A DNA stretch of 64,000 nucleotides, from the NCBI RefSeq assembly GCF_016758255.1, contig NZ_QYAD01000001.1:186001-250000 (forward strand), written 5' to 3'. The first letter of the stretch is position 1, and each line of letters begins with the position of its first letter. Both the position numbers and the translations under genes were made by a program. The stretch is from Leucobacter chromiireducens subsp. chromiireducens (GTDB lineage Bacteria > Actinomycetota > Actinomycetes > Actinomycetales > Microbacteriaceae). Below are positions 45,621-53,803 of the stretch, one piece after another. The notes beneath the pieces were generated by a model. That model ran no database searches, had not been told where the DNA came from, and worked only from the letters and a program-made list of their open reading frames with translations.

Positions 45621-47032
45621 GTGAGTCCACGCACGAGCGCCACACCCAGCTGGGGGATCGCCTGCGGGTGCCGCGCACCAGCGCGGGCCTCGGCATCGCG
45701 ACGCGCGACATCACGCCGCCCACCGGCATTCGGGCGAAGAACTGGGGCCCCGCTGACTGGGAGCGCGCCGAGGGCGCCCACCGCGAGATGACGCTCACGG
45801 CACTGGCGATCGTGCCGAGTGCGGGCGCCGCCGCGCCGCGCGTGCTCATCACCGCGGACGGCACCTGGTGGCGCCGAGTGGCCGACGAGTGGGGCGTGCG
45901 CGGACGCGTGCTCGCCGAGCTCGGCCTCCCCGCCGACGCGCTCACGCTCTCGCTCTCACACACGCACGCCGGCCCCGTGCTCTGCGCGGCAGACGCGCAC
46001 CTCGACGGCGGCGAGCTGATCCCGGGCTACCTCGAGGCGCTCGCCGGTGCCGCAATCGCGGCGGCACGCGAGGCCATCGCGAATGCCGCCCCCGGCCGAA
46101 TTGAGTGGGCGACGGGACGCTGCGGGCTCGCCGCGAACCGCGAGCTCGACGTCGACGGCCGCGCACTCGTCGGCTACAACCCCGAGGAGACCGCGGACGA
46201 CACCGTGCTTATTGGCCGGATCACCGCGGCGAGCGGCGACGTGCTCGGCACGATCGTGAACTACGCGTGCCATCCCACCACCCTCTCGTGGCAGAACCGG
46301 CTCGTCTCGCCCGACTACGTTGGCGGCATGCGCGCCCTCGTTGCGGAGGCGACCGGTGCTCCCGTGCTCTTCCTGCAGGGCGCCTCGGGTGAGCTCGCCC
46401 CCCGCGAGCAGTACACGGGCGACCTGGATGTTGCCGACCGCCACGGGCGATCGCTCGGCCACGCGGTGCTCGCCGCGCTCGACTCGCTCCCCGTTCCCGG
46501 CGCCGAGCTCGAGCTCGGCGGCATCGTCGAGTCGGGTGCACCGCTCGCCGTGTGGGCGCCCGCGCCCGCGACGGGCGGCGAGGAGATCACCGGCGTGACG
46601 GCCGCGGCCGAGCTTGAGCTCGTCGACCTGCCCAGCCTCGACGAACTCGCCGAGAGCTGGGCCGACATCGACCCCCGCAGCCGCGAAGAACGGCTCGGCC
46701 GGGCACGCAACCTGCGCGACGGATACATCACCGGCTCCACCGTGCAGCACCCCGTGTGGGCCTGGCGGCTCGGCGACGCCGTGTTCGTCGCGCACCCCGG
46801 CGAGGCATACTCGCGCCTGCAGACCACACTCCGCGCCCGCTTCCCGGACACCCCGATCCTCGTCGCGAACCTCACGAACGGCCCCGGCTTCGTCTACCTG
46901 CCCACGCAGGACGCGTACGATCGCGGCGCCTACCAGGCGTGGCAGACACCGCTGCGCGCCGGCTCCCTCGACCGGCTCGAGGAGCACGCCGCCGCGCTCG
47001 TGGCCGATCTGCTCGGCCAGCCCGGGCGCTAG
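45617..47032 (+). CDS. neutral/alkaline ceramidase-fold hydrolase, cytosolic
   Basis: This 471-residue protein is related to the N-terminal catalytic domain of neutral ceramidase (PF04734 type). Expected zinc and active-site residues are present: SLSHTHAG (His115/117), NYACHPTTL (His219), FLQGASGELAP (Ser257 in the nucleophile position), AHPGEAYS (Glu396) and GFVYLPTQDAYDRGAYQ (Tyr427). It is much shorter than true ceramidases and has neither signal peptide nor C-terminal domain. It is coupled by ATGA to an import ATPase and followed by sugar-acid-type enzymes. It probably hydrolyses an amide in an imported conjugate; the substrate is unknown. Confidence 0.85.
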
Positions 47033-47099
47033 CCGCCCCGCTCCACGTTCTCGCACCACCGTTGTTCGCATCACCGCACCACCACCTCGAAAGGGCATC

Positions 47100-47927
47100 A
47101 TGACGCAGCCGTCCGCTTCCCCCGCACTCCACACCGCCCCGGCGGGCCGCGCGCCCGTTGCCATCGTCACCGGTGGCTCCGGCGGGATCGGCTGGGAGAT
47201 CGGGCGTCGTCTGGTCGCCGACGGCTACACGGTGATCGCCTGCGACATGGTGCCCGGCCTCACGGCGGAGCCGCTGCCCGAGGGCGATGCTGCACCGACC
47301 GCCCCGACGCTGTGGCGCGAGCTGAACGTCACCGATCACGCCGCCGTCGCGCGCGTTTTCGGCGAGATCGCGGCCGAGTTCGGGGGCATCGATGTGCTCG
47401 TGAACAACGCGGGGATCCAGCGCCATCGCGGCATCGAGGATCTCAGCTGGGGCGAGTGGGAGGCCGTGGTGAACGTCAACCTGCACGGCGTCTTCAATGC
47501 ACTGCAGGCCGCGGGACGACAGATGCTCGGCCAGGAGACCGGCGGCCGGATCGTCAACATCTCCTCCGTGTCGGCACGCGGCTCGGCTGGCCGTGCCCCC
47601 TACTCGACCACGAAGGCCGCGGTGATCGGCCTCACCTCCACGGCGGGAGCCGAGTGGGCGGCGCGCGGCGTGCGCGTGAACGCGGTGGCCCCGGGCTACG
47701 TCGACACCGGCGTCTTCCGTCAGGGAGTCGAGGCGGGCACCCTGAGCCTCGACACGATCCTCAGCCGCATTCCCGCGAAGCGCCTCGCGCAGGCGAGCGA
47801 AATCGCGAACGCCGTGAGCTTCCTCGTGTCCGAGCAGGCCTCGTACATGAACGGCCAGACGCTGTACGTCGACGGCGGCTTCATGATCGACTACGGCGTG
47901 CCCCTCGCAAAGAAGCCGACGCCGTGA
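47100..47927 (+). CDS. SDR-family dehydrogenase (1)
   Basis: This 275-residue classical SDR has the cofactor loop VTGGSGGIGWEIG near residue 22, VLVNNAGIQ, catalytic Ser in NISSVSARG and YSTTKAAV (Tyr-x3-Lys), and C-terminal QTLYVDGGFMIDYG. It probably oxidises a sugar or a 2-keto-3-deoxy acid. CGAAAGG precedes ATG 47100. The stop overlaps the dehydratase start (GTGA). Confidence 0.9.
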   Translation: MTQPSASPALHTAPAGRAPVAIVTGGSGGIGWEIGRRLVADGYTVIACDMVPGLTAEPLPEGDAAPTAPTLWRELNVTDHAAVARVFGEIAAEFGGIDVLVNNAGIQRHRGIEDLSWGEWEAVVNVNLHGVFNALQAAGRQMLGQETGGRIVNISSVSARGSAGRAPYSTTKAAVIGLTSTAGAEWAARGVRVNAVAPGYVDTGVFRQGVEAGTLSLDTILSRIPAKRLAQASEIANAVSFLVSEQASYMNGQTLYVDGGFMIDYGVPLAKKPTP

Positions 47928-49024
47928 GCGAGACGCCTGCACGCCACGTGACCGCGGTGCGCACCGCCAACGCGGTGCTGCCGCTCCCCGCCCCGCTCCA
48001 CCTCGGGGCGATGACGGTGACGCGTCGCGAGTACGCGGGGGTGCGCCTCGAAACCGGTGATGGCCTCGTCGGCTCCGCGTACTGCCTGAGTCGCGAGGCA
48101 CCCATGACCGAGATTGTGGATCGCCTCGTCGCGCCGCACGCGCTCGGTTCCGACAGCTCGGATCCCGAAGCGGTGTGGGATCGCATGCTGCGCGGCTCCG
48201 CAATCGTGGGGCGCGTGGGCCTCGTGCGCCGGGCGATCGGCCTCGTCGATGTTGCGCTCTGGGATGTCGCCGCGCAGCGCCGCGGCCTGCCCGTGCGCGA
48301 GCTGCTCGGCGCGGATGCGGCGCCCCGCGACACCATGCTCGTGGCCGCCTACCCCACCCCCGAGCGGCCTATCGCCGAGGTGGTCGAGGAGGTCGTGTCG
48401 CAGGCTGCCGAGGGCTGGCCGCTCGTGAAGATCTCGCGCGCCGCCGACCCGGCCTACATGGGCGAGCTGGTTCGCACGCTCAACCGTGAACTCCCCGCGA
48501 GCTGCGGCCTCGTGGTCGACATCGGCTTCGGCTGGCGCGACGCGGAGTCGGCGCTCGCCGAGGTCCGTGCCTGGGGTGACATTGAGCTGGCCTGGCTCGA
48601 GGACCCGCTGCTGCCCGAAGACGTTGCGGGCTGCGCGCGTATTCGCCGCGAGACCGGGCTCACGGTGTCCGTGGGAGACGAGGTGACCGACCCGGAGGTG
48701 CTCCGCGCGCTCGTCACTGGCGGCGCGGTCGACGTGCTGCGCATCGACGTGGTGGCGGTCGGGGGCCTCACCCCAGCGCGCGAGCTGCGCGACTGGTGTG
48801 CCGAGCGCGGCGTTCCGGTCTCCTGCCACGTGTACCCCGAGATCAGTGTGCACTTGGGTGCCGGCGTCGAGACCTTCAACCGTCGCCCGGAGGGCAACCC
48901 GTACGATCCGTCAGCGCTGCTCACCACGGGCGGCCCGACGTTCGCCCAGGGGCGTGCAACACCGCCCGCGTCACCCGGGCTGGGCTTCGCGCTGCGCCCC
49001 GAGCACTTCGCCTTCGGGGCGTAG
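47924..49024 (+). CDS. enolase-superfamily (mandelate racemase-like) dehydratase
   Basis: This 366-residue protein has a capping domain and a barrel. Metal ligands are visible as Asp199 (VVDIGFGW), Glu226 (WLEDPL) and Glu253 (VGDEVT). Asp275 and His302 (SCHVYPE) fit the Asp-His dyad of the MR subgroup. The usual KxK motif on the second strand reads K169-I-S171, so the second Lys is Ser. Acid-sugar dehydratases of this type yield 2-keto-3-deoxy acids. GTG 47924 overlaps the SDR stop. Substrate unknown; lactonase and FAH hydrolase in the same block support an aldonate. Confidence 0.87.
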   Translation: MSETPARHVTAVRTANAVLPLPAPLHLGAMTVTRREYAGVRLETGDGLVGSAYCLSREAPMTEIVDRLVAPHALGSDSSDPEAVWDRMLRGSAIVGRVGLVRRAIGLVDVALWDVAAQRRGLPVRELLGADAAPRDTMLVAAYPTPERPIAEVVEEVVSQAAEGWPLVKISRAADPAYMGELVRTLNRELPASCGLVVDIGFGWRDAESALAEVRAWGDIELAWLEDPLLPEDVAGCARIRRETGLTVSVGDEVTDPEVLRALVTGGAVDVLRIDVVAVGGLTPARELRDWCAERGVPVSCHVYPEISVHLGAGVETFNRRPEGNPYDPSALLTTGGPTFAQGRATPPASPGLGFALRPEHFAFGA

Positions 49025-49088
49025 GCTCGGCCGCAGGCGCCGCACCCACCCCACCCACCCACCCGCAGACCTCACCGAGGAGCTTCGC

Positions 49089-49910
49089 ATGACCCCCACC
49101 CTCCCCGCACCGCGCAGCACTGAGCCGCGCAGCGCCGTCGTGACCGGCAGCGGCAAGGGCATCGGCCGCGCGATCGCTGAGCGACTGACGGCCGAAGGCT
49201 GGCTGGTGGTCGGTCTCGAGCGCAGCCCCGGATCCGGCACCCTCGAGGCGGGCATCTGCGCGGACGTGGTGCTCGGTGACTCGCGCGAGCGCAGTGCGCA
49301 CGAGGCCGCGGCGGCGCGCGCACGCGAACTCGCGCCGTTGGGCGGCTGGGTGAACAACGCCGGGATTACGAAGACCACGCCGCTGCACCACCTCGACGAG
49401 GCCACCGTGCGCGAGGTGATCGACATCAACGGGCTCGGCTACCTGTGGGGCGCCACAGCCGCCGTCGAGGCGTTCACCGCGCAGCGTTCGGGCGGCTCGA
49501 TCGTCAACATCGGCTCCGTGCACGGCCGCTCGGCGTTTGCCGACCACGCGGCCTACGAGTTCACGAAGGGCGGCATCGACGCGCTGAGTCGCAGCATCGC
49601 CGTGAGCTACGGGCCGCTCGGGATCCGGGCCAACACGGTTGCCCCGGGTGGCGTGCGCACGCCCCACCTCGAGGCACAGATCGCACGCGCCGCGGACCCC
49701 GAGGCGGAGGAGCGGGGGCTGGCCGAGGGGCCGCCCATGCGCCGCATTGCGCGCGCCGAAGAGGTCGCCGCGGTGACCGCGTTCCTGCTCGGCGATGAGG
49801 CGCCCTACCTGAGCGGCCAGTCGATCGCCGTCGACGGCGCGTGGACGGCGTCTTTTGGGCGACCGCAGACCGATGCGGCACTGCTCGAGGCGTACGGGCT
49901 CACCCCGTAG
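49089..49910 (+). CDS. SDR-family dehydrogenase (2)
   Basis: This 273-residue SDR has VTGSGKGIGRAIAERL near residue 20, GGWVNNAGITKT, SIVNIGSVHGRSAF, YEFTKGGIDALS (catalytic Tyr and Lys) and C-terminal QSIAVDGAWTASFG. GAGGAG precedes ATG 49089. It is last gene of the rightward operon, before a bidirectional terminator. Together with the SDR at 47100 it may give the two oxidation steps of a non-phosphorylative sugar route. Confidence 0.9.
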   Translation: MTPTLPAPRSTEPRSAVVTGSGKGIGRAIAERLTAEGWLVVGLERSPGSGTLEAGICADVVLGDSRERSAHEAAAARARELAPLGGWVNNAGITKTTPLHHLDEATVREVIDINGLGYLWGATAAVEAFTAQRSGGSIVNIGSVHGRSAFADHAAYEFTKGGIDALSRSIAVSYGPLGIRANTVAPGGVRTPHLEAQIARAADPEAEERGLAEGPPMRRIARAEEVAAVTAFLLGDEAPYLSGQSIAVDGAWTASFGRPQTDAALLEAYGLTP

Positions 49911-49926
49911 CGCGATTCCACACACA

Positions 49927-49966
49927 CGAACGCCCTCCGATCCCGCTCAGGATCGGAGGGCGTTCG
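49927..49966. terminator. bidirectional terminator-like hairpin
   Basis: A perfect 17-bp stem (49927-49943 with 49950-49966; arm CGAACGCCCTCCGATCC) has a 6-nt loop, flanked by CACACA/TGTGTG that can extend pairing. It sits between convergent genes ending at 49910 and 49980. No strong T-run. Confidence 0.8.
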
Positions 49967-49979
49967 CGTGTGTGAAGCG

Positions 49980-50321
49980 CTATGCCTTGAGCATGGACGC
50001 GCGCGAGATCAGGCCGTCCACGACGTCGAACGTGGCGATCGTCTCGGTCGCGACACCCGCGTTGATGACGCGCTCCTGAGCCACCACCCAGCGCTCACCG
50101 AAGAGCACCGTCGTGTCGATGACGCAGCTGAGCTCGGGGTTCTCGAGGCGAGGCGCATAGAACGCGCGGATCGCGTCGCGGCCGACGATCGGCTCGGGGC
50201 CGACCCCGGTGATCACCGCGTCCTTCGCGTAGGTGCCGACGAACGTGTCGAGGTCGTGGTCGTTGAACGCGTCAACCTGGGCGGTGACCGTGGCGAGCGC
50301 GGTCTGGCTGGGAACGGGCAT
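49980..50321 (-). CDS. NTF2-like (SnoaL/DUF4440-type) protein
   Basis: This 113-residue cone-shaped NTF2-fold protein has TALATVTAQVDAFNDHDLDTFVGTYAKDAVI, GRDAIRAFYAPRLEN and VDGLISRASMLKA. Such proteins are isomerases, hydrolases or binding proteins; none can be specified here. AAGGAG precedes ATG 50321. Further in-frame sequence to 50474 overlaps the adjacent SDR and lacks homology. It is second gene of the leftward unit that starts at 51154. Confidence 0.87.
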   Translation of the reverse strand: MPVPSQTALATVTAQVDAFNDHDLDTFVGTYAKDAVITGVGPEPIVGRDAIRAFYAPRLENPELSCVIDTTVLFGERWVVAQERVINAGVATETIATFDVVDGLISRASMLKA

Positions 50322-50386
50322 GAGTGCTCCTTCGCAATCGGGAAGTGGGGGAGACGGGTGGCCGGGAGTGGGCTCCCGGATCCCAA

Positions 50387-51154
50387 TCAATCGATTCGAA
50401 CGCCGCCGTTGACGTCGTAGGTGGCGCCCGTGGTGAACGCGGCCTTCGGCGAGGCGAGCGCGGCGATGATCCATGCCACGTCGTCCGGCTGCCCAAAGTC
50501 GCCGAGGGGGATTGAGGAGGTGAGTGCGTCGCGCGCTGGGCCCTGGAGGTGGTCGGTGATTGCGGAGACCACGGGGCCCGGGGTGACCGCGTTGACGCGA
50601 ATACCCTCGGCGGCGAGGCCGCGCGCGAAGGATCGGGTCAGCGCAAGGATGGCGCCCTTGCTCGCGGCGTAGTGCATGCCGGTCTTGAGCGCGCCCTGCT
50701 GGCCCGCAATCGAGGAGAGGTTGACCACCGAGCGGTCAATCGGCGCCTCGGGGGTGCCCGCTGCCGCGCGCAACAGGGGAAGGGCTGCGCGAGTGAGGAG
50801 GAAGGTGCCGCGACCGTTGGTCTCCATGACGGCGTCCCACTCATCGATCGTGATGTCGTCGAAGGCGCGGTAGGGGCACACTCCGCCGTTATTGATGAGC
50901 ACGTGGAGCTTGCCCCAGCGGGCCTCGATCTCGGCGACGAGGGCCTCGATCGATGCGGGATCGCGCAGGTCCAGGCGCGACACGTGGGCCTCGGGTGCGC
51001 CGGCTGCGATGCATGCGTCGGCGGCCTCACGGGCTGCCGCCTCGCCGCCCGTGTACGTGAGCCAGACGGCGTTTCCGTCGGCGGCGAGAGCGAGTGCGGC
51101 GGCGGTGCCGATGCCCGAGCTCGCCCCGGTGATGAGTGCGTATCGGAGAGTCAT
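50387..51154 (-). CDS. SDR-family dehydrogenase (3)
   Basis: This 255-residue SDR has ITGASSGIGTAAALAL near the start, LINNGGVCPY (NNGG instead of the usual NNAG), NLSSIAGQQG, HYAASKGAI with catalytic Tyr and Lys, and TTGATYDVNGGVRID. ATG 51154 is 9 nt from a GCTATAGC operator and has no ribosome binding site, suggesting a leaderless, FCD-controlled transcript. It is divergent from the 2-hydroxyacid dehydrogenase, sharing the 77-bp control region. Confidence 0.9.
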   Translation of the reverse strand: MTLRYALITGASSGIGTAAALALAADGNAVWLTYTGGEAAAREAADACIAAGAPEAHVSRLDLRDPASIEALVAEIEARWGKLHVLINNGGVCPYRAFDDITIDEWDAVMETNGRGTFLLTRAALPLLRAAAGTPEAPIDRSVVNLSSIAGQQGALKTGMHYAASKGAILALTRSFARGLAAEGIRVNAVTPGPVVSAITDHLQGPARDALTSSIPLGDFGQPDDVAWIIAALASPKAAFTTGATYDVNGGVRID

Positions 51155-51163
51155 ACTCAAGAC

Positions 51164-51171
51164 GCTATAGC
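51164..51171. promoter_or_regulatory. FCD-regulator operator facing the leftward SDR
   Basis: GCTATAGC lies exactly 9 nt before the ATG at 51154 on the minus strand. The mirrored site at 51215 lies 9 nt before the opposite start. The core may double as a -10 element. Confidence 0.6.
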
Positions 51172-51207
51172 ATTTCTCGCCCCTCCGCATCGGGGTGGCG
51201 GTAGTTT

Positions 51208-51222
51208 GCTAGATGCTATAGC
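51208..51222. promoter_or_regulatory. FCD-regulator operator facing the rightward dehydrogenase
   Basis: GCTAGATGCTATAGC includes the 12-bp perfect palindrome ATGCTATAGCAT (51213-51224), 7 to 9 nt before the ATG at 51232. It matches 40460-40474 in 14 of 15 bases. Confidence 0.65.
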
Positions 51223-51231
51223 ATTCGATTC

Positions 51232-52224
51232 ATGAACTCTGATCTCGTACTCCTTACGGACAGCGATCTCCCCGGCACCGCCGCCAGGGACACGCTGGCC
51301 GCGGCCGGCCTCACCGCCCAGGCCGCCCAGACCCGCGATCCCGAACAGCTCATCGCTGCGGGCAAGGATGCGACCGCGCTGGTCGTGCAGTGGGCGCCGA
51401 TCACAGCCGAGGTGATGGACGGTATGCCGAACCTCCGCATCATCAGCCGACTCGGCATCGGCGTGGATATGGTCGACCTCGCCGCGGCAACGGAACGCGG
51501 CATCGCCGTCGCGAACACCCCCACGTACTGCGTGGAAGAGGTGGCGACCCACACGCTCGCGATGATCCTCGCGCAGGCGCGCGGTCTCGCAGGCTACGAC
51601 GCCGCCGTCCGCGCGGGGCGCTGGGCCGCCGTCGACGCGCAGCCCATGTCGATCCGTCCCTCCGCGAGCACCGTTGGCGTGATTGGCTACGGCCGCATCG
51701 GGCGCATGGTCGCGTCCTCGCTCATCGCGATGGGTTTCCGCGTGCTCGTCTCCGACCCGTTCCTCGACGCAGATGCCGCCCGCGCGGCGGGCGTGGTCCC
51801 CGCAACGCTCGATGAGGCGCTCTCGGGCGCAGACATCGTGACGCTGCACGCGCCGCTCACCGACGAGACCCGACACATGCTCAACGCGCAGAGCATCGCG
51901 CGCATGCGCCAGGGCGCGGTGGTCGTGAACACGTGCCGCGGGCCGCTCATCGACGAAGACGCGCTTGCCGACGCGATCGAGTCGGGCCACCTCGGCGGTG
52001 CCGCGCTCGATGTGTTCGCCGCAGAGCCGCTCCCGGCCGACAGCCGCCTCCGCGCGAACGAGCGCGTGCTGCTCACGCCGCACGCGGCGTGGTACTCGCC
52101 GGAGGCCCTCGCCGACCTCCCGGTGCACGCCGCACAGAACGTTGTCGAATTCCTCGCAGGCCGCCCCGTGCCCGCGATTCTCAACCCGGAGGCGCTGACG
52201 CGCCGTGAAGAGGTAGGTGCCTGA
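51232..52224 (+). CDS. D-isomer-specific 2-hydroxyacid dehydrogenase
   Basis: This 330-residue NAD-dependent enzyme has a Rossmann motif VGVIGYGRIGRMVASS, catalytic Arg in VNTCRGPLIDEDAL, Glu in FAAEPLPADS and His in LLTPHAAWYSPEA. It interconverts 2-keto and 2-hydroxy acids. It carries the operator in its promoter and overlaps the FAH gene by one base (TGATG). In this block it may reduce or oxidise a product of the sugar-acid route. Confidence 0.92.
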   Translation: MNSDLVLLTDSDLPGTAARDTLAAAGLTAQAAQTRDPEQLIAAGKDATALVVQWAPITAEVMDGMPNLRIISRLGIGVDMVDLAAATERGIAVANTPTYCVEEVATHTLAMILAQARGLAGYDAAVRAGRWAAVDAQPMSIRPSASTVGVIGYGRIGRMVASSLIAMGFRVLVSDPFLDADAARAAGVVPATLDEALSGADIVTLHAPLTDETRHMLNAQSIARMRQGAVVVNTCRGPLIDEDALADAIESGHLGGAALDVFAAEPLPADSRLRANERVLLTPHAAWYSPEALADLPVHAAQNVVEFLAGRPVPAILNPEALTRREEVGA

Positions 52225-53087
52225 TGGAACTCATGCGACTCGGCCAGCCCGGCCACGAGGTGCCCGTACTGCGAGACGGCGAGCGCGTGTTCGACCTCCG
52301 CCCCCTCACCGCAGACATCGACGGTGCATTCTTCGAGACCGGTGGCATCGAGCGCGCTCGCGCGGCACTCGCCGCGGGCGAGCTGAGCGAACTCGCCGAC
52401 TCGGCATCGCTCCGCGTGGGCGCCCCGATCGCGCGCCCGTCGGCGGTGGTGTGCATCGGCATGAACTACGCCGCGCACGCCGCCGAGTCGGGTTCGCTGC
52501 CCCCCGAGAATCCCGTGGTGTTCATGAAGACCCCGAACACCGTGGTCGGCCCGTTCGACGAGGTGTTCCTGCCGCCCACCGCACAGACCGTGGACTGGGA
52601 GGTGGAGCTTGCCATCGTGATCGGGCGCCGCGCACGCTACCTGTCGAGCCCCGCTGAGGCTCGCGCACACATCGCCGGCTTCACGATCTCGAACGATGTG
52701 TCCGAGCGCGACTTCCAGCTCGAGCACTCGGGCGGCCAGTGGTCGAAGGGAAAGTGCTCCGAGACCTTCAACCCGCTCGGGCCCGTGCTCGTGCCCGCCG
52801 ATGAGCTCGACTACCAGAACCTCCGCCTCGGCTCGCGCGTCAACGGCGAGACGCGACAGGACTCCACGACCGCCGACATGATCTTCCCCGTCGACGAGAT
52901 CGTGTACCACCTGAGCCAGTACCTGGTGCTTGAGCCGGGCGACATTGTGAATACGGGAACGCCGAAGGGTGTGGCCCTCTCGGGGAACTTCCCCTACCTC
53001 GCTGACGGCGACGAGATGACGATGTGGATCGAGGGGCTCGGCGAGCAGACGCAACGCGTGCGCCCCGCCGTGCTCCCTGGCGCTTAG
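52224..53087 (+). CDS. fumarylacetoacetate-hydrolase-family protein
   Basis: This 287-residue protein has the FAH-fold C-terminal part: CIGMNYAAHA, metal-site Glu residues in VDWEVELAIVIG, GFTISNDVSERDFQ, SKGKCSETFNPLGP and DEIVYHLSQYLVLEPGDIVNTGTPKGV. Relatives hydrolyse 2,4-diketo-3-deoxy acids to pyruvate plus a hydroxyacid, or act on other beta-diketo acids. With lactonase, dehydratase and SDRs nearby, a 2,4-diketo-3-deoxyaldonate hydrolase role is attractive but inferred. It ends about 100 bp before the K+ channel. Confidence 0.92.
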   Translation: MELMRLGQPGHEVPVLRDGERVFDLRPLTADIDGAFFETGGIERARAALAAGELSELADSASLRVGAPIARPSAVVCIGMNYAAHAAESGSLPPENPVVFMKTPNTVVGPFDEVFLPPTAQTVDWEVELAIVIGRRARYLSSPAEARAHIAGFTISNDVSERDFQLEHSGGQWSKGKCSETFNPLGPVLVPADELDYQNLRLGSRVNGETRQDSTTADMIFPVDEIVYHLSQYLVLEPGDIVNTGTPKGVALSGNFPYLADGDEMTMWIEGLGEQTQRVRPAVLPGA

Positions 53088-53179
53088 CCGCCTGTACGAT
53101 CGACCGGCGGGTCCGCGCCACACGCTCACACCTCCTGAGTCGCGTGCGGGCCCGCCGGTTACCTGCTGCGCGCGCGTGA

Positions 53180-53185
53180 GAAACT
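53180..53185 (+). promoter_or_regulatory. candidate -10 box of a leaderless K+ channel transcript
   Basis: GAAACT ends 6 nt before the GTG at 53192. No ribosome binding site is seen. Confidence 0.35.
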
Positions 53186-53191
53186 GGTCGG

Positions 53192-53803
53192 GTGAGTAGA
53201 CCGCGCGCCAACCCGCAAGATCCCACGCGCCCCGCAGGCCGCGTGGGGCGCGATGCCATGGCGACCATGGGCATCGTCTTCGCGCTGCTCATCTTCTTCG
53301 CGACGGTGCCGCTCTCCGCCCAAGACGGGACGGCGTGGTGGCTCATTACTCTCGCGGTCGGGTCCTCGCTGCTCCTCGCGGCAGTGCTCGTGCGTATGTT
53401 CATGCGTGGTTCGAACCTCTTCAGGCTGCTCGCACTTCTTCTCGTGGTGGCGGTCGCGTGTGCGCTCGGCATCTTCACGGTGGCGCGGGAGATGCCGGGT
53501 CAGTTCTCAGGCATCGAGACCCGTATCGATGCGCTCTACTTCACGCTCACCACGATGACGACCACCGGCTACGGTGATATTCACGCGGTTGGCCAGTTCG
53601 CCCGCGCCCTGGTGTCGCTCATCCTCGTGTTCGACCTCGTTTTCCTTGGCCTGTTTGGCGCAGAGCTCTCGCGGATCGCCCAGCGCACTCTCGGGCGTGT
53701 GCAGGGTGCGGCAGCTGACCAGGGGCACGTGAACCCGCCGGAGACAGCGCCGGAAAGGCAGAAGCCTGAGGGCCCCGAGCACGAAAGGGCGCAAGCCGAG
53801 TGA
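53192..53803 (+). CDS. two-pore-helix type potassium channel protein
   Basis: This 203-residue protein has about four hydrophobic helices. The selectivity filter TMTTTGYGD lies in the pore loop (about residues 125-133) before the last helix. The C-terminal tail (about 165-203) is charged and probably disordered, and there is no RCK domain. It would conduct K+ passively as a tetramer. GTG 53192 is likely leaderless. The stop overlaps the next gene, a ClC-type protein (GTGA), so K+ and an anion path are made together. Confidence 0.9.
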   Translation: MSRPRANPQDPTRPAGRVGRDAMATMGIVFALLIFFATVPLSAQDGTAWWLITLAVGSSLLLAAVLVRMFMRGSNLFRLLALLLVVAVACALGIFTVAREMPGQFSGIETRIDALYFTLTTMTTTGYGDIHAVGQFARALVSLILVFDLVFLGLFGAELSRIAQRTLGRVQGAAADQGHVNPPETAPERQKPEGPEHERAQAE

